Shown: positions 18,601 through 27,490, counted from the stretch's first letter. The stretch is 64,000 nt of DNA from Sphingomonas sp. HMP6 (GCF_013374095.1 NZ_AP022672.1:1115501-1179500), one strand, 5' to 3'. Notes: a model not told the origin generated them from the sequence alone. Made by a program: numbers and translations.

Positions 18601-20010
18601 ATGATCAAAAACGCAAAACTCGTTGCCTGTGCAGCGTCCGCCATTGCGCTTAGCGCTCCCGCCCTCGCACAGCGCACCGCTCCGGCAGCAGCGATCGTCG
18701 ATCCCGCCATTGCGAAACTGCGCGACGCGGCGCTGAAGGACGACGTCGCCTATGACATCGTCGAAGGCCTCACCACCGAGATCGGTCCGCGGCCCGACGG
18801 TTCTCCGCAGCAGGAGCGCGCGCGGCTTTGGTCGGTCGCCAAGCTGAAAGCGTTGGGCTTCAAAAATGTGCGGATCGAGCCGTACGAATTGCAGAACGTC
18901 TGGGTGCGCGGGCAGGAAACCGCCGAAGTCGTCGCCCCCTACCCGCAGCCGCTGCGCCTTACCGCGCTGGGCAATTCGGGTGCGACGCCGCCCGAGGGCC
19001 TCACGCTGCCGGTCGCCTATTTCGCCAGCTTCAATGATCTTTTGTTGGCCCCGGCCGGTAGCCTGGCCGGCAAGATCGCGTTCGTTTCGAACGCGATGCA
19101 GCCGACGCAGGACGGATCGAGCTACGGCTCGCAAGGCGCAGCGCGGTTCGTTGGGCCGAACATCGCAGCGACTAAGGGTGCGGCAGCGATCGTGATCCGC
19201 TCGATCGGCACCGATCATGGCCGTGGGCCGCACGCCGGGAACACCAATTTCGCCCCCGGCGTCACGCCGATCCCGGCTGCGGCGCTGTCGGTGGCCGATG
19301 CCGAAAATCTTGAGCGGATGGTCAAACTCGGCAAGGCGGTGACGCTGCATCTGACGCTGACCCCCACCTTTGCACCAACGCGGACCTCGGGCAATGTGGT
19401 CGCCGAAGTACCGGGGACCGATCCGGCGGCGGGCACGATCCTGATCGGCGGGCATCTCGACAGTTGGGATTTGGGCACCGGTGCGATCGACGATGCATCG
19501 GGCATCGCGATCACCGCTGCCGCCGCCAAGCGGTTGATGGATGCGGGCAAGCACCGCCGCACGATTCGCGTCGTATGGTTCGGTGATGAGGAAACCGGCG
19601 GTTGGGGCGGGATCGCCTATGCCAAGCACCATGCCGGCGAACCGCATGCGCTGGCCGCCGAATCGGATTTCGGCGCGGACCGGGTGTGGCGCTTCGAGGT
19701 CAATCTGCCCGACACGGCAAAGGCGATCGCCGATCGCCTCGCGGTCGCCCTCGCGCCGATCGGGATCGTGCGCGGTGCCGGCGTCGGCGGCGACGGCACC
19801 GATGTCGGGCCGATGCTCAGAACCGGTGTCCCCGCGATCGACCTCAACCAGTCGGGCTTGCGCTACTTCGATTGGCACCACACGCCGGAAGACACGCTTG
19901 ACCGGATCGATCCCGAACAATTGCGGCAAAACGTCGCGGCATGGACCACGATGCTCGCCATCGTCGCAGACGCGCCGGAGGCGATGGGACCAGTAAGTCC
20001 AAAGAAATGA
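18601..20010 (+). CDS. Exported M28 family metallopeptidase
   Basis: A 469-residue zinc aminopeptidase/carboxypeptidase-type enzyme. The signal peptide (MIKNAKLVACAASAIALSA, cleavage near ALAQ at 23-24) sends it to the periplasm. A PA-like domain lies in the middle. The co-catalytic two-metal site is visible: H285 in GGHLDSWD, D297 in AIDDASG, the EE pair in FGDEETGGWG, and the late His in WHHTPEDT. It removes residues from exported or imported peptides. The frame is open far upstream, but ATG 18601 is the only start that gives a signal peptide. It is divergent from the PRMT-like gene across 102 bp. Confidence 0.93.
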   Translation: MIKNAKLVACAASAIALSAPALAQRTAPAAAIVDPAIAKLRDAALKDDVAYDIVEGLTTEIGPRPDGSPQQERARLWSVAKLKALGFKNVRIEPYELQNVWVRGQETAEVVAPYPQPLRLTALGNSGATPPEGLTLPVAYFASFNDLLLAPAGSLAGKIAFVSNAMQPTQDGSSYGSQGAARFVGPNIAATKGAAAIVIRSIGTDHGRGPHAGNTNFAPGVTPIPAAALSVADAENLERMVKLGKAVTLHLTLTPTFAPTRTSGNVVAEVPGTDPAAGTILIGGHLDSWDLGTGAIDDASGIAITAAAAKRLMDAGKHRRTIRVVWFGDEETGGWGGIAYAKHHAGEPHALAAESDFGADRVWRFEVNLPDTAKAIADRLAVALAPIGIVRGAGVGGDGTDVGPMLRTGVPAIDLNQSGLRYFDWHHTPEDTLDRIDPEQLRQNVAAWTTMLAIVADAPEAMGPVSPKK

Positions 20011-20166
20011 ACGCACTCGTCTCGTCGCAAATACGGCGAAAAGGTGGCGGGCCGGGAACTTTGTCGCGGCTTGGCGATTGACGCACCCAAGCAGGACGTT
20101 ATGCCACCGCGCTTCGCGGCGGCACTGGGCTGCTTCGAACCCTATATATTGCTTGGGAGCAATTGC

Positions 20167-20436
20167 ATGAAGAAGATCGCCCTTGTTCTCGTCGCCGCCG
20201 GCCTGGTTTCGCTGGCCGCCTGCAACAAGAACCCTGAAGCTGCCGCCATCGAGAACAATGCCGAGATGATGGCTGACGGCATAGATAACAATGCCGCGAT
20301 GATGGACGACATGGCTGACAATTCGTCGAATGCCGTCGCTTCGGACATGATGGAGAATTCGGCCGACGCGATGCGCGACACCGCCGACAACGTCCGCGAC
20401 GCGGGCGAGGCCAAGGCCGACAACGTCACCAAGTAA
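20167..20436 (+). CDS. Small lipoprotein rich in Asn, Asp, Met and Ala
   Basis: An 89-residue lipoprotein. The signal peptide ends in a lipobox LAAC with the lipidated Cys19, followed by Asn. The mature part is a low-complexity amphipathic run of repeats such as NNAEMMADG, NNAAMMDDM and DNVRDAG, with no further Cys and no enzyme motif; it is probably a helical envelope protein. I do not recognise a family of known function. It has its own strong terminator 38 bp after the stop and a 156-bp upstream gap, so it is a single-gene unit. The upstream gap holds a small CCGC/GCGG hairpin but no promoter I can assign. Confidence 0.85.
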   Translation: MKKIALVLVAAGLVSLAACNKNPEAAAIENNAEMMADGIDNNAAMMDDMADNSSNAVASDMMENSADAMRDTADNVRDAGEAKADNVTK

Positions 20437-20473
20437 GGCAGTCGCGGGCGTTCTGCCCGGCTCTGACGAAGAT

Positions 20474-20507
20474 CGGGCGCTTCCCTTCCGGGGAGCGCCC
20501 TTTTTTT
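20474..20507 (+). terminator. Rho-independent terminator
   Basis: An 11-bp GC-rich stem (GGGCGCT pairing AGCGCCC, extended inward by CCC/GGG) with a short loop is followed by seven Ts (20501-20507). It is the clearest intrinsic terminator in the window and ends the small lipoprotein transcript. Confidence 0.93.
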
Positions 20508-20514
20508 GTGCCGC

Positions 20515-21132
20515 TTACTGCATCATCGCCGCATCGAGCGTGGTGAGTTGAACGGCAATCTGGCGCCGATACGACGCCTCACGCGGGCACAAGGCCAGCG
20601 CCTGCAGCCAATAGCGCCGCGCCATCCCGAAATCGCCAGTCTCGGCATAGGCCAGCCCGCGAAAATAGGGTGGTGCCGGATGTTCGGGCGCAAGCCGTGT
20701 CGCCTGGTCGAAGGCGAACGACGCGGCGGGTGACATCGTGCCGTCATGCTGCGCCAGCGCCGTGCCGTAGCCGGTCCACAGCGTCTGGCTGCGCGGATAT
20801 CGTGTGAGGCCGAGCAGGACCGCCTTGGTCCCGCTGCGGCGGCTGCCGCTCCGCATCAGCGCATCGGACGCGATCAGATAGGCGCCATCGCCGGTAAATT
20901 GCCCGAGCATCGCACCGCGCAACATGGTGGTGGTGGGATCGATGACGATTGGTTCGCGGTCCGAGCGTGCCGGACTGCCGGACAGGCCCGCATGCTGCTG
21001 GAGCGCATAGCCGCCCGCCCCGAACAGCAGCGCTGCGATCACGCCGCTCCACAGCACGCGGCCGGCCCCGGCGCAGGCAAATGCAAACCCGGTCAGGCCC
21101 GCGATTAGCACGAGCGCAATCCAGCCATTCAT
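20515..21132 (-). CDS. TPR membrane protein, CcmH/CycH C-terminal-like
   Basis: A 205-residue protein with an N-terminal membrane region (about 3-20 and 28-45), a short linker and a C-terminal tetratricopeptide region (about 110-195). Repeats are visible in ALAQHDGTMSPAASFAFDQATRLAPEHP and YFRGLAYAETGDFGMARRYWLQALAL. This layout resembles the C-terminal half of cytochrome c maturation factor CcmH/CycH in alphaproteobacteria, but no other ccm gene is present and no Cys pair is seen, so it may be a generic TPR scaffold. ATG 21132 is chosen because it gives the membrane helix. Confidence 0.78.
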   Translation of the reverse strand: MNGWIALVLIAGLTGFAFACAGAGRVLWSGVIAALLFGAGGYALQQHAGLSGSPARSDREPIVIDPTTTMLRGAMLGQFTGDGAYLIASDALMRSGSRRSGTKAVLLGLTRYPRSQTLWTGYGTALAQHDGTMSPAASFAFDQATRLAPEHPAPPYFRGLAYAETGDFGMARRYWLQALALCPREASYRRQIAVQLTTLDAAMMQ

Positions 21133-21249
21133 CGCGCGGGGCAGCGTATTTGCATGGATATCGTGTAGGCGCTTTTCTGGCGCCGGATAAGTGCAACCGT
21201 CGCGGCCCCGCGGACGTTGACCGCGAAACCAATATTCAAGGGTCTGAAC

Positions 21250-22002
21250 ATGAAATTGCTGGTTGCGTTCGATCTCGACGGCACGCTTGCCGAAAGCAAG
21301 CAACGGATCGAGCCGGAGATGGCGGGCCTGCTCGCGCAATTGCTCGATCGCGTGGCGGTGGCGGTGATTTCGGGCGGTGACTGGCCGCAATTCGAGAAAC
21401 AGGTGATCGCGGCAATCCCGTCGGCGGCGCGAGTCGAACGCCTTTTCATTATGCCGACCACCGGGACCAAATTATACCGTTTCGAAGAGGGTCAATGGCG
21501 CGCGATCTATGCCGAGATTTTCGAGCCCGCTGAGCGCGACCATATCCTGAAGTCGATCGACACTGCGTTCGCCACGGCAGGCTTGGCCGACGAGCGGATC
21601 TGGGGAGAGCGGGTCGAGGATCGTGGCAGCCAGATCACCTTCTCTGGCCTCGGCCAGGAAGCGCCGCTCGATGCAAAGAAGGCATGGGACCCCGATTTCG
21701 CCAAGCGCAAGGCGCTGCAAGCGTCATTGCGCGCAGCTCTGCCCGATCTGTCGGTCAATATCGGCGGGTCGACCTCGCTCGACATCACGCACAGCGGGAT
21801 CGACAAGGCTTATGCGATGCGCCGCCTGGCGGAGCATTCGGGAATCTCGACCGGGGACATGCTGTTCCTGGGCGACGCGATCTATCCCGGCGGAAACGAC
21901 GACGCCGTCCGCGCGGCGGGGATGGATACGCTGAAAGTGCGCGATGTGCAGGAGACCATCACCGCGGTCGGCGCGATGGTAGCCTGCCTGCCGGTGCGTT
22001 AG
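21250..22002 (+). CDS. HAD-IIB family hydrolase
   Basis: A 250-residue HAD phosphatase of the Cof/sucrose-phosphatase-like class. Motif I is FDLDGTLAESK at residues 6-16 (nucleophile and acid/base Asp), and motif IV is LFLGDAIYPGGNDDAVRAAG. The cap region between is of the C2 type. The YPGGNDDAV wording is close to phosphomannomutase-like and sugar-phosphatase HADs, so a sugar phosphate is the likely substrate. The upstream alternative start (21217) adds 11 unrelated residues. The stop shares TTAG with the convergent dehydrogenase gene. Confidence 0.88.
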   Translation: MKLLVAFDLDGTLAESKQRIEPEMAGLLAQLLDRVAVAVISGGDWPQFEKQVIAAIPSAARVERLFIMPTTGTKLYRFEEGQWRAIYAEIFEPAERDHILKSIDTAFATAGLADERIWGERVEDRGSQITFSGLGQEAPLDAKKAWDPDFAKRKALQASLRAALPDLSVNIGGSTSLDITHSGIDKAYAMRRLAEHSGISTGDMLFLGDAIYPGGNDDAVRAAGMDTLKVRDVQETITAVGAMVACLPVR

Positions 22003-23051
22003 ACCCGGCCGATCAAGCGGCGCGCGATGCTGTCGGCCACGTCGGCCGCCGGCGCGCCAGTGCGATCGCTTTCGTCCCACACTTCGATCAGGCGATTCGG
22101 GATGCGCGCGATCCGGGCGTTGACCTCGGCCTGGTCGCCCTCACCCAGATATTCCAACCCGACGTTGATGATACCACCGGCGTTGATCACATAATCGGGC
22201 GCGTAAAGAATCCCGCGTGCCTGCAAGGCGGCACCTTCCGCCTTCGTCGCCAATTGGTTATTGGCGCCGCCCGCAACGACCGTCGTCCGCAACGCAGCGA
22301 TCGACTCGGGCGTCAGGATAGCGCCCAGGGCGTTGGGGCTGACGACATCGGCCTTGATCGCAAGGATCGCGTCGGCCGCGACTGTCTGCGCGCCCAATTC
22401 GTCCGCCAGCGCCGCAGCGCGGCCGGCATTGACGTCTGCCAGGGTCAGCCGTGCGCCGTCCTTGGCGAGCAGCCGCGCAAGGCCACCGCCAACGCTGCCA
22501 ACGCCCTGAATCGCGACATGCACTCCCTTCATGCCATCCGCGCCGAGACCACGCTCGGCGGCGGCTTTGACACCGAGATACACACCCATCGCAGTGTAAG
22601 GCCCTGGATCACCGCCGGCGCTACCCGCCGCAACGGGCAGCCCCGACACGTGCTTGGTCATCGTGGCGATCGTCTTCATGCTCGCTTCGGACATGCCAAC
22701 GTCTTCCGCCGTGACATAACGCCCGCCCAGCGACTCGACGACTCGGCCAAAGGCTTCGAGTTGCGCCTGGCTGATCGAGTCGCCCGGCTTTGCCGCCAGC
22801 ACGACACCCTTGCCGCCGCCCATCGGCAGATCGGCCATAGCATTCTTGAAGCTCATGCCGCGCGACAGACGGAGCGCGTCGGTGATCGCGCTGTTGCTAT
22901 CGGCATAATGCCAGAAGCGCACCCCGCCCGTCGCAGGCCCGAGCTTGGTCGAGTGAATGGCGATCACGGCCCGCAGCCCGGACACGGGATCGGTGAAGAG
23001 GTGCACGCCCTCATGATCGTCGAAATCGGCAAAGCCCCATCCGGTCGTCAC
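21999..23051 (-). CDS. Glu/Leu/Phe/Val dehydrogenase family protein
   Basis: A 350-residue NAD-dependent amino-acid dehydrogenase of the leucine dehydrogenase type. The substrate pocket includes the Gly-rich PMGGGKGVVLA with the conserved catalytic Lys; the N-terminal region LGPATGGVRFW is the family signature; the Rossmann motif is IQGVGSVGGGLARLL. It oxidatively deaminates branched-chain or aromatic amino acids. I take GTG 23051 as start, with AGGAA upstream; extending the frame further would run through the tRNA-His gene and cannot be protein. It lies 28 bp downstream of that tRNA on the same strand. Confidence 0.92.
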   Translation of the reverse strand: MTTGWGFADFDDHEGVHLFTDPVSGLRAVIAIHSTKLGPATGGVRFWHYADSNSAITDALRLSRGMSFKNAMADLPMGGGKGVVLAAKPGDSISQAQLEAFGRVVESLGGRYVTAEDVGMSEASMKTIATMTKHVSGLPVAAGSAGGDPGPYTAMGVYLGVKAAAERGLGADGMKGVHVAIQGVGSVGGGLARLLAKDGARLTLADVNAGRAAALADELGAQTVAADAILAIKADVVSPNALGAILTPESIAALRTTVVAGGANNQLATKAEGAALQARGILYAPDYVINAGGIINVGLEYLGEGDQAEVNARIARIPNRLIEVWDESDRTGAPAADVADSIARRLIGRV

Positions 23052-23079
23052 GATGTTGATTTCCTGGCTGAAAAAGAAG

Positions 23080-23156
23080 TGGGGCGACCGACGGGACTTG
23101 AACCCGCAACATCCGGCATCACAAGCCGACGCTCTAACCAATTGAACTACGATCGC
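23080..23156 (-). tRNA. tRNA-His (anticodon GTG)
   Basis: A cloverleaf with encoded CCA can be folded from the minus strand. The acceptor GCGATCG pairs with CGGTCGC, the discriminator is C73, and the extra G at -1 (base 23157) pairs with it, the hallmark of tRNA-His. The D arm is GTTCAATTGGTTAGAGC. The anticodon loop TTGTGAT reads GTG, and the T arm is GGGTTCAAGTCCC. It lies between gspN and the amino-acid dehydrogenase gene, all on the same strand. Confidence 0.96.
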
Positions 23157-23168
23157 CGCAGAGGAAGC

Positions 23169-23190
23169 GCCCCTAGCGGTCCGCAGGGGC
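23169..23190 (-). terminator. Possible hairpin after the T2SS operon
   Basis: GCCCCT and AGGGGC arms with an inner GCGG/CCGC form a compact stem 20 bp after the gspN stop and 12 bp before tRNA-His. There is no T-tract, so termination is uncertain and read-through into the tRNA is possible. Confidence 0.4.
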
Positions 23191-23209
23191 AAGCGTCAAG
23201 AATGGAGCG

Positions 23210-23935
23210 TCAGAATTTGCCTTCGACGGTCAGCACATGCCCGCGCGCCGTCTGCTGAAAACCGCTCATCTCCAGTTGCAACGCCGACGCGGCGTCGACC
23301 GGTTTGACCGTCAACTCAGCGTGAAAGCGTCCGGTCGGCCAGATTCGCACCAGGGCTTGCTCGGTTCCCGCCTGGCTGGCGAGCGGCAACAACAGCGCGC
23401 CGCCGTCACACCGCGCGGTGCCCGACAGTCCTTGCGCCAGGCTGATCCCGGCAATGTCGCGGCCGAGCGTCGCCTTCACGCGCCCCTCGGCCTTCTCGCA
23501 ATTGCCATCGGTGAAGCGCACGCTGACATCGTCGAGATCGAGCCCGCTGACCGGGAAGCGCGCGAACACCGCCCCGCCCGGCAAGATTGCGGTCATGTCG
23601 TCGACGCCCACGCTGTGGCGCGATACGCTCACCGCGCCGTGCACCGCGCGCGTCGTGCTGGTCGAATGGCCGGCGAGATCGACTCGCGCGCGCCCGACGA
23701 AGAGCGGCCACGGCGACAGCGCCGCGCCCATGTCGCCGAGCGCAATGCTACCGACCGCGGTTTCGCGCAGCGCCCCGGACCACACGCTGCCGGTCGCCTC
23801 GCGCGCAGCAAAGCCGGTGCGCGCCAGATCGAACTGGCCGAGCACGAGCCTGAGCGGCAAAAGGGCGATCAAAGCGATCACGAAGATTGCGCCAAACAGG
23901 GCGAGCGGGCCGGTCGTCAGGCGGAACCGCGTCAT
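23210..23935 (-). CDS. gspN: Type II secretion system protein N
   Basis: A 241-residue GspN-like protein, last gene of the T2SS operon. One N-terminal membrane helix (about 8-30, LALFGAIFVIALIALLPLRLVL) anchors a periplasmic beta-rich domain with the family-like stretch GSVWSGALRETAVGSIALGDM. GspN is an accessory component found only in some T2SS. ATG 23935 overlaps the gspM stop by 4 bp (ATGA), indicating translational coupling. Confidence 0.88.
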   Translation of the reverse strand: MTRFRLTTGPLALFGAIFVIALIALLPLRLVLGQFDLARTGFAAREATGSVWSGALRETAVGSIALGDMGAALSPWPLFVGRARVDLAGHSTSTTRAVHGAVSVSRHSVGVDDMTAILPGGAVFARFPVSGLDLDDVSVRFTDGNCEKAEGRVKATLGRDIAGISLAQGLSGTARCDGGALLLPLASQAGTEQALVRIWPTGRFHAELTVKPVDAASALQLEMSGFQQTARGHVLTVEGKF

Positions 23936-24408
23936 TGCCCCTGCGCCTTCACGGTCATCTGCACGGCGACCGTACGGTCCCCATTGTCGGTCGTGCCCAG
24001 CCGATCGACTAACAGCCCCGAGGCTTCGAGCCCGGCGATCCAACTGATCAACGCCCCGGGGCGGGCCGAGGCGATGGCGATTTGGACTCGGTCGCTGCCC
24101 TGTGGCGTAACGATGGTCAGCGCGAAGCCAGCGTCGTTCGCGCGTGCGCGAATCACCGATTCGATCGGCGCGTCGAGCGGTGCGGCACGATCGGCTTGCA
24201 GCGTCTTCACCGCATCGACGCGCGCTTGCGTTTCGCCGAGCGCGATCACCGCATCGGCATGCCGCGCCTTGGCCGAGGCGAGCGCATCGCTGAGCGGCAC
24301 GATCAGGAAATAGACGAAGGCCAGAATGACGGCGATGCCCGCCCCCGCCACCATATAGCGCTCGCGCTGCGTCCGCGCGCGATACCAGGTCAGGACTTGC
24401 TCGGTCAT
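23932..24408 (-). CDS. gspM: Type II secretion system protein M
   Basis: A 158-residue bitopic inner-membrane protein: a short cytoplasmic N-terminus with basic residues (YRARTQRERYM), one membrane helix (about 22-40) and a periplasmic ferredoxin-like domain. GspM pairs with GspL in the inner-membrane platform. It overlaps gspL by 4 bp and gspN by 4 bp. Primary sequence is weakly conserved in this family, so the assignment rests partly on size, topology and operon position. Confidence 0.88.
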   Translation of the reverse strand: MTEQVLTWYRARTQRERYMVAGAGIAVILAFVYFLIVPLSDALASAKARHADAVIALGETQARVDAVKTLQADRAAPLDAPIESVIRARANDAGFALTIVTPQGSDRVQIAIASARPGALISWIAGLEASGLLVDRLGTTDNGDRTVAVQMTVKAQGQ

Positions 24409-25502
24409 CGCGGCTTCACCATGATATCCCCCGACAGACGGCCGCTACTCGACTGAAATTGCCCCATCGGTGTGGCGTCGAAACCCGAGGCATCGAGATT
24501 GCGCTGAAGCTGCAGAATCTGTCCTTCATTCTGAACGCCCACGGTGACGCGCAACGCGCCGGCTGGATCGAAGGACAGGGTGCGCGCTTCGGTCCCCGGC
24601 GTCGCCCGGATCGCGCCGAACACCGCGGCAGCGGTGCGGCTGAAGCCCATGCCGCCGCCACGCAGCCGTTCGATCCGCGCGGTCAGTTGTCGATCCGCAT
24701 CGTTCACCGCTTCGCCGCGCGACAGTCCGGTGCGGGCGAGCAGGTCGGCGCGGCGCTCGAGTTCGTCGGCTGCGCTTGAATAGATCAGCACCTGCACCAA
24801 CGTGATCAGAATTGTGGCCGCGACGATCGCCGCGCTCAGCCAGCCGAGCCGCCGAATCAGCCGCCAATCGATGGCGATGCTCGTGCGTCGCGCGAACATA
24901 CCTTGCCGCAGGTCGAGCGATGGCGCTGCGACCGCCGCCACGATGGCCGCCTCCAGCGCCTCGCGCGGCATCACCTCTGGTGCCGCCCCGCCGGTGATGA
25001 GTTCGGTCAGGCGTGCTTCGTCGGCAAACCCACTGGTCGGCCCCCGCACCACGCCTTCACCGCCGAGATCGGCGCGCAGATAGCCCGATTCGGGACGCGG
25101 CAGCAGCATGGGTGCCGGCAGCACCAACTCCGGGTCCACGCCATTGGCGGCAAGCTCGACCAGCCACGCCTGCATCTGCGAGGCCGCGACCACACCGATC
25201 GGGCGTTCGAGGTTGCTCCCCTCGCGTCCGACCGCGACGTGCAGCTCACCGATCGGCGTCGCGCTGGCGTCCGCCGCGAGCATCCGCGCCGCCGTCACCG
25301 ATTGCGCGAGCGAGCGATCGGGCAATTCGGCCCAGTGCAGCGTAACCGCGTCGGCGGGCACGACCGCGACATGCGCCTCTTCGCTTTCGGCGGGCAACGC
25401 CGGGAACCCCTCGCCGCGCGCCGACACGACATTGTCGGCAATTCGCAGCCAGCGCCACGGCACGTCGTGCGCTGGCATAAAGAGGACGAGGGTGTCGGTC
25501 AT
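24405..25502 (-). CDS. gspL: Type II secretion system protein L
   Basis: A 365-residue platform protein. Residues 1 to about 230 form the cytoplasmic actin-like region that docks to the GspE ATPase (start MTDTLVLFMPAHD, then PWRWLRI). One membrane helix follows near 245-265 (LGWLSAAIVAATILITLVQV), and the rest is a periplasmic ferredoxin-like domain. ATG 25502 overlaps the gspK stop by 4 bp; the longer frame upstream of it lies inside gspK. The sequence is divergent from enteric GspL but topology and position are clear. Confidence 0.88.
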   Translation of the reverse strand: MTDTLVLFMPAHDVPWRWLRIADNVVSARGEGFPALPAESEEAHVAVVPADAVTLHWAELPDRSLAQSVTAARMLAADASATPIGELHVAVGREGSNLERPIGVVAASQMQAWLVELAANGVDPELVLPAPMLLPRPESGYLRADLGGEGVVRGPTSGFADEARLTELITGGAAPEVMPREALEAAIVAAVAAPSLDLRQGMFARRTSIAIDWRLIRRLGWLSAAIVAATILITLVQVLIYSSAADELERRADLLARTGLSRGEAVNDADRQLTARIERLRGGGMGFSRTAAAVFGAIRATPGTEARTLSFDPAGALRVTVGVQNEGQILQLQRNLDASGFDATPMGQFQSSSGRLSGDIMVKPR

Positions 25503-26491
25503 GTTCGCTCGCCCCATTGCCGCGATACGAGGCGCGCGGGAAGCACCGATGCATCGATCAACCCGGTTTGCTGCAGAATCGCCCCGTTCATCGCGACATC
25601 GACCTGCAGCGAAAACCACACGGTCTTGATATCGCTCTGCCCCGCCGCATCGTCCGAGGCCCCTGCCCCCGTAATGATCGGCTGCGACCAGAAGGCGGCG
25701 GCGGTGCTGAACCCGGCGGGCGGGCGGCGCAGCAACCCTTGGCGCACCGCCTCGACCGTCAAATTCGGGCGGAGCATCGCCAGCAGCGGGGCTTGCTCAG
25801 GCAGGATCGTGTTGACGTTGATCTTCGATGGCGCGGCAATGGGCAAAGCGCAGATCCACGGGCGGAGCGTGTCGTAATCGACCCGCGCCACGCCCGCGAC
25901 GGCGCGCAGCTCGCTTGGATCGCGCATCAGCGTGTTGCCGGTGCGGTATCCCTGCTTGCCGCCGGCATAGGCCCCGTCTTCGGCACCGTCCTGGATCGCG
26001 TCGGAATCGGTGTCGATCCAGTCGGATGCCGCCGCGGCGATCGCATCGGGCGCGCGCGCGGCGGGATCGACCAGGCGGATCAGCCGCGCGAACTGAATCC
26101 GTGCCGGCGTGAAGGAAGCGTACACGCCCGGCCCCGTCTCGGTCACCAGGCTGTTGAGGTTGAAGCAATTGCCGCCATCAACGACGACCGCGCTGGCGGT
26201 GCCGCTCGGCACCGGCAGCGGGATCGGCTTGCCACTCCAGCCGCCTTGTAGTGTGACGCGGTCCTCGGCCTTCAACAACAGATCGGTTACTTTCACGACG
26301 GCCAGCGTTTCCGCAGCGAACGAATATGCGCGCGCCTGGTCGAGCGCGACCGCATTACCGCCCAGCCGCGTCGCCAACCGCAGCTTTTCGAGCGCGGTGC
26401 CCGCCAGCACGGCGATCACCGCGACGAGCAACAGCACCGTCAGCAATGCCGCCCCGCGTTCGGACGGGGCGACGTCATTTGCCTTGGACAT
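25499..26491 (-). CDS. gspK: Type II secretion minor pseudopilin K
   Basis: A 330-residue minor pseudopilin, larger than the others as usual for GspK because of its alpha-helical insert. The prepilin site is ERG before AALLTVLLLVAVIAVL; the Glu at position 5 of mature pilins is missing, which is normal for GspK. DTDSDAIQDGAEDGAY resembles the acidic calcium-binding loop of the family, and PSKINVNTILPEQAPLL is a typical helical-domain segment. It forms the tip with GspI and GspJ. The start at 26491 overlaps gspJ by 17 bp. Confidence 0.92.
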   Translation of the reverse strand: MSKANDVAPSERGAALLTVLLLVAVIAVLAGTALEKLRLATRLGGNAVALDQARAYSFAAETLAVVKVTDLLLKAEDRVTLQGGWSGKPIPLPVPSGTASAVVVDGGNCFNLNSLVTETGPGVYASFTPARIQFARLIRLVDPAARAPDAIAAAASDWIDTDSDAIQDGAEDGAYAGGKQGYRTGNTLMRDPSELRAVAGVARVDYDTLRPWICALPIAAPSKINVNTILPEQAPLLAMLRPNLTVEAVRQGLLRRPPAGFSTAAAFWSQPIITGAGASDDAAGQSDIKTVWFSLQVDVAMNGAILQQTGLIDASVLPARLVSRQWGERT

Positions 26492-27113
26492 CGACCCGCT
26501 TTCCATATCCGGTGCCGACGAGGAAAAGCTGCCGTGTCTCGACGCCGTTGTCGCGCTGAATGCGGAGCTCAAGCGCTGCCGGCACCGGGAACTGCGGCGT
26601 GCTGGTCCAGCGATCACTCCACGCGCCGTTGATGCGATACCGCAAAGCGACTTGCCGGACATGATCGAGCATCGCGGTCGGCGGGAGCGGAGCGGCACCG
26701 TCGAGCATCGGATAGGCGATCCGTACCAGCGCCCCGTCCACGATGCCATATTCGACCTTCTGTTCGGACGCGCGCGGCGCCCCATCCAGATTGCTCCAGC
26801 CGTCGCGGACGAAGCGCAGCATCGTGCTGTCCGTCGCGCCCGATTCGCCGGTGAAGACGGGGAGGATTTCCCCTCCGACCCCGCGCGTCTGGCGAATCGA
26901 GGCTTGGGCGAGATCGGCGGTGAGGATCGATGACAGCCGGTTCATCGCGGAAATCTGTTCGAGCTTTACGCCCGTCGCGCCCTGCGCGCGGACCGCAAAG
27001 GACAAGAGCGAAACCCCAGCGGCGGCGAGCAAGCCGAAGATCAGCAGCGAGATCATCACTTCGATCAGCGTGAAGCCGCTTTCCTGGCGGTTCGGGCCGG
27101 ACGCTGCGCTCAC
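26475..27113 (-). CDS. gspJ: Type II secretion minor pseudopilin J
   Basis: A 212-residue minor pseudopilin with prepilin cleavage site ESG before FTLIEVMISLLIFGLLAAAG, including Glu5 of the mature form. The C-terminal part is the beta-rich globular domain (FVRDGWSNLDG, VRQVALRYRINGAW). The start is a GTG at 27113 that overlaps the gspI stop (GTGA). With GspI and GspK it forms the pseudopilus tip. Confidence 0.93.
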   Translation of the reverse strand: MSAASGPNRQESGFTLIEVMISLLIFGLLAAAGVSLLSFAVRAQGATGVKLEQISAMNRLSSILTADLAQASIRQTRGVGGEILPVFTGESGATDSTMLRFVRDGWSNLDGAPRASEQKVEYGIVDGALVRIAYPMLDGAAPLPPTAMLDHVRQVALRYRINGAWSDRWTSTPQFPVPAALELRIQRDNGVETRQLFLVGTGYGKRVDVQGK

Positions 27114-27490
27114 TGCTTCGTCGCTCCATCGCGGACCACCGTCAGGCGCCCTGCGTTACGTCCGGACGCATCGCTCACCGTGACGTCGATGCGCAGGATG
27201 CGGACGTCGCCGGTCGGCTGGGTCACGCGAGTCCAGTTCCACGCGCGCCCGGCATTCTGTTCGATGCCGGTCGCCGTGCCGATCGTCGGCGCGCGTGCAT
27301 CGGTCAGCGCCTCGAACGCGACGTTGCGCGCGACAATCTGCGCCATCAGCGTCGTATCGAGCGTGCCGGCCCCGCGGATCGTCGCCCCCTCGAGCCGGAT
27401 CAGCGCGAGCGCGGCGAGGCTGAATACCGCGAGCGCGACCATCATTTCGATAAGGGTGAAGCCCTGCGCGCGGCGCGTTCGCTTATCCAC
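27110..27490 (-). CDS. gspI: Type II secretion minor pseudopilin I
   Basis: A 126-residue minor pseudopilin if the GTG at 27490 is the start (VDKRTRRAQG then FTLIEMMVALAVFSLAALAL). This start gives a short basic leader typical of prepilins and an 8-bp overlap with gspH; an ATG at 27520 would give a longer, unusual leader. The rest contains the conserved ARNVAFEAL and the WTR/V core strand of GspI. Confidence 0.92.
   Translation of the reverse strand: MDKRTRRAQGFTLIEMMVALAVFSLAALALIRLEGATIRGAGTLDTTLMAQIVARNVAFEALTDARAPTIGTATGIEQNAGRAWNWTRVTQPTGDVRILRIDVTVSDASGRNAGRLTVVRDGATKQ

Noticed and set aside
17449..20016. A single 855-codon minus-strand frame spanning the methyltransferase and the M28 gene
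   Set aside because: Only the last 349 codons match a protein family; the rest is antisense to the M28 peptidase with its signal peptide and metal motifs.
20050..20110. A general stress (EcfG-type) promoter before the small lipoprotein
   Set aside because: GGAAC is present but the bases 16-17 positions downstream do not match CGTT.
23052..23192. N-terminal extension of the amino-acid dehydrogenase
   Set aside because: The extension would translate the tRNA-His gene; family alignment begins at the GTG at 23051.
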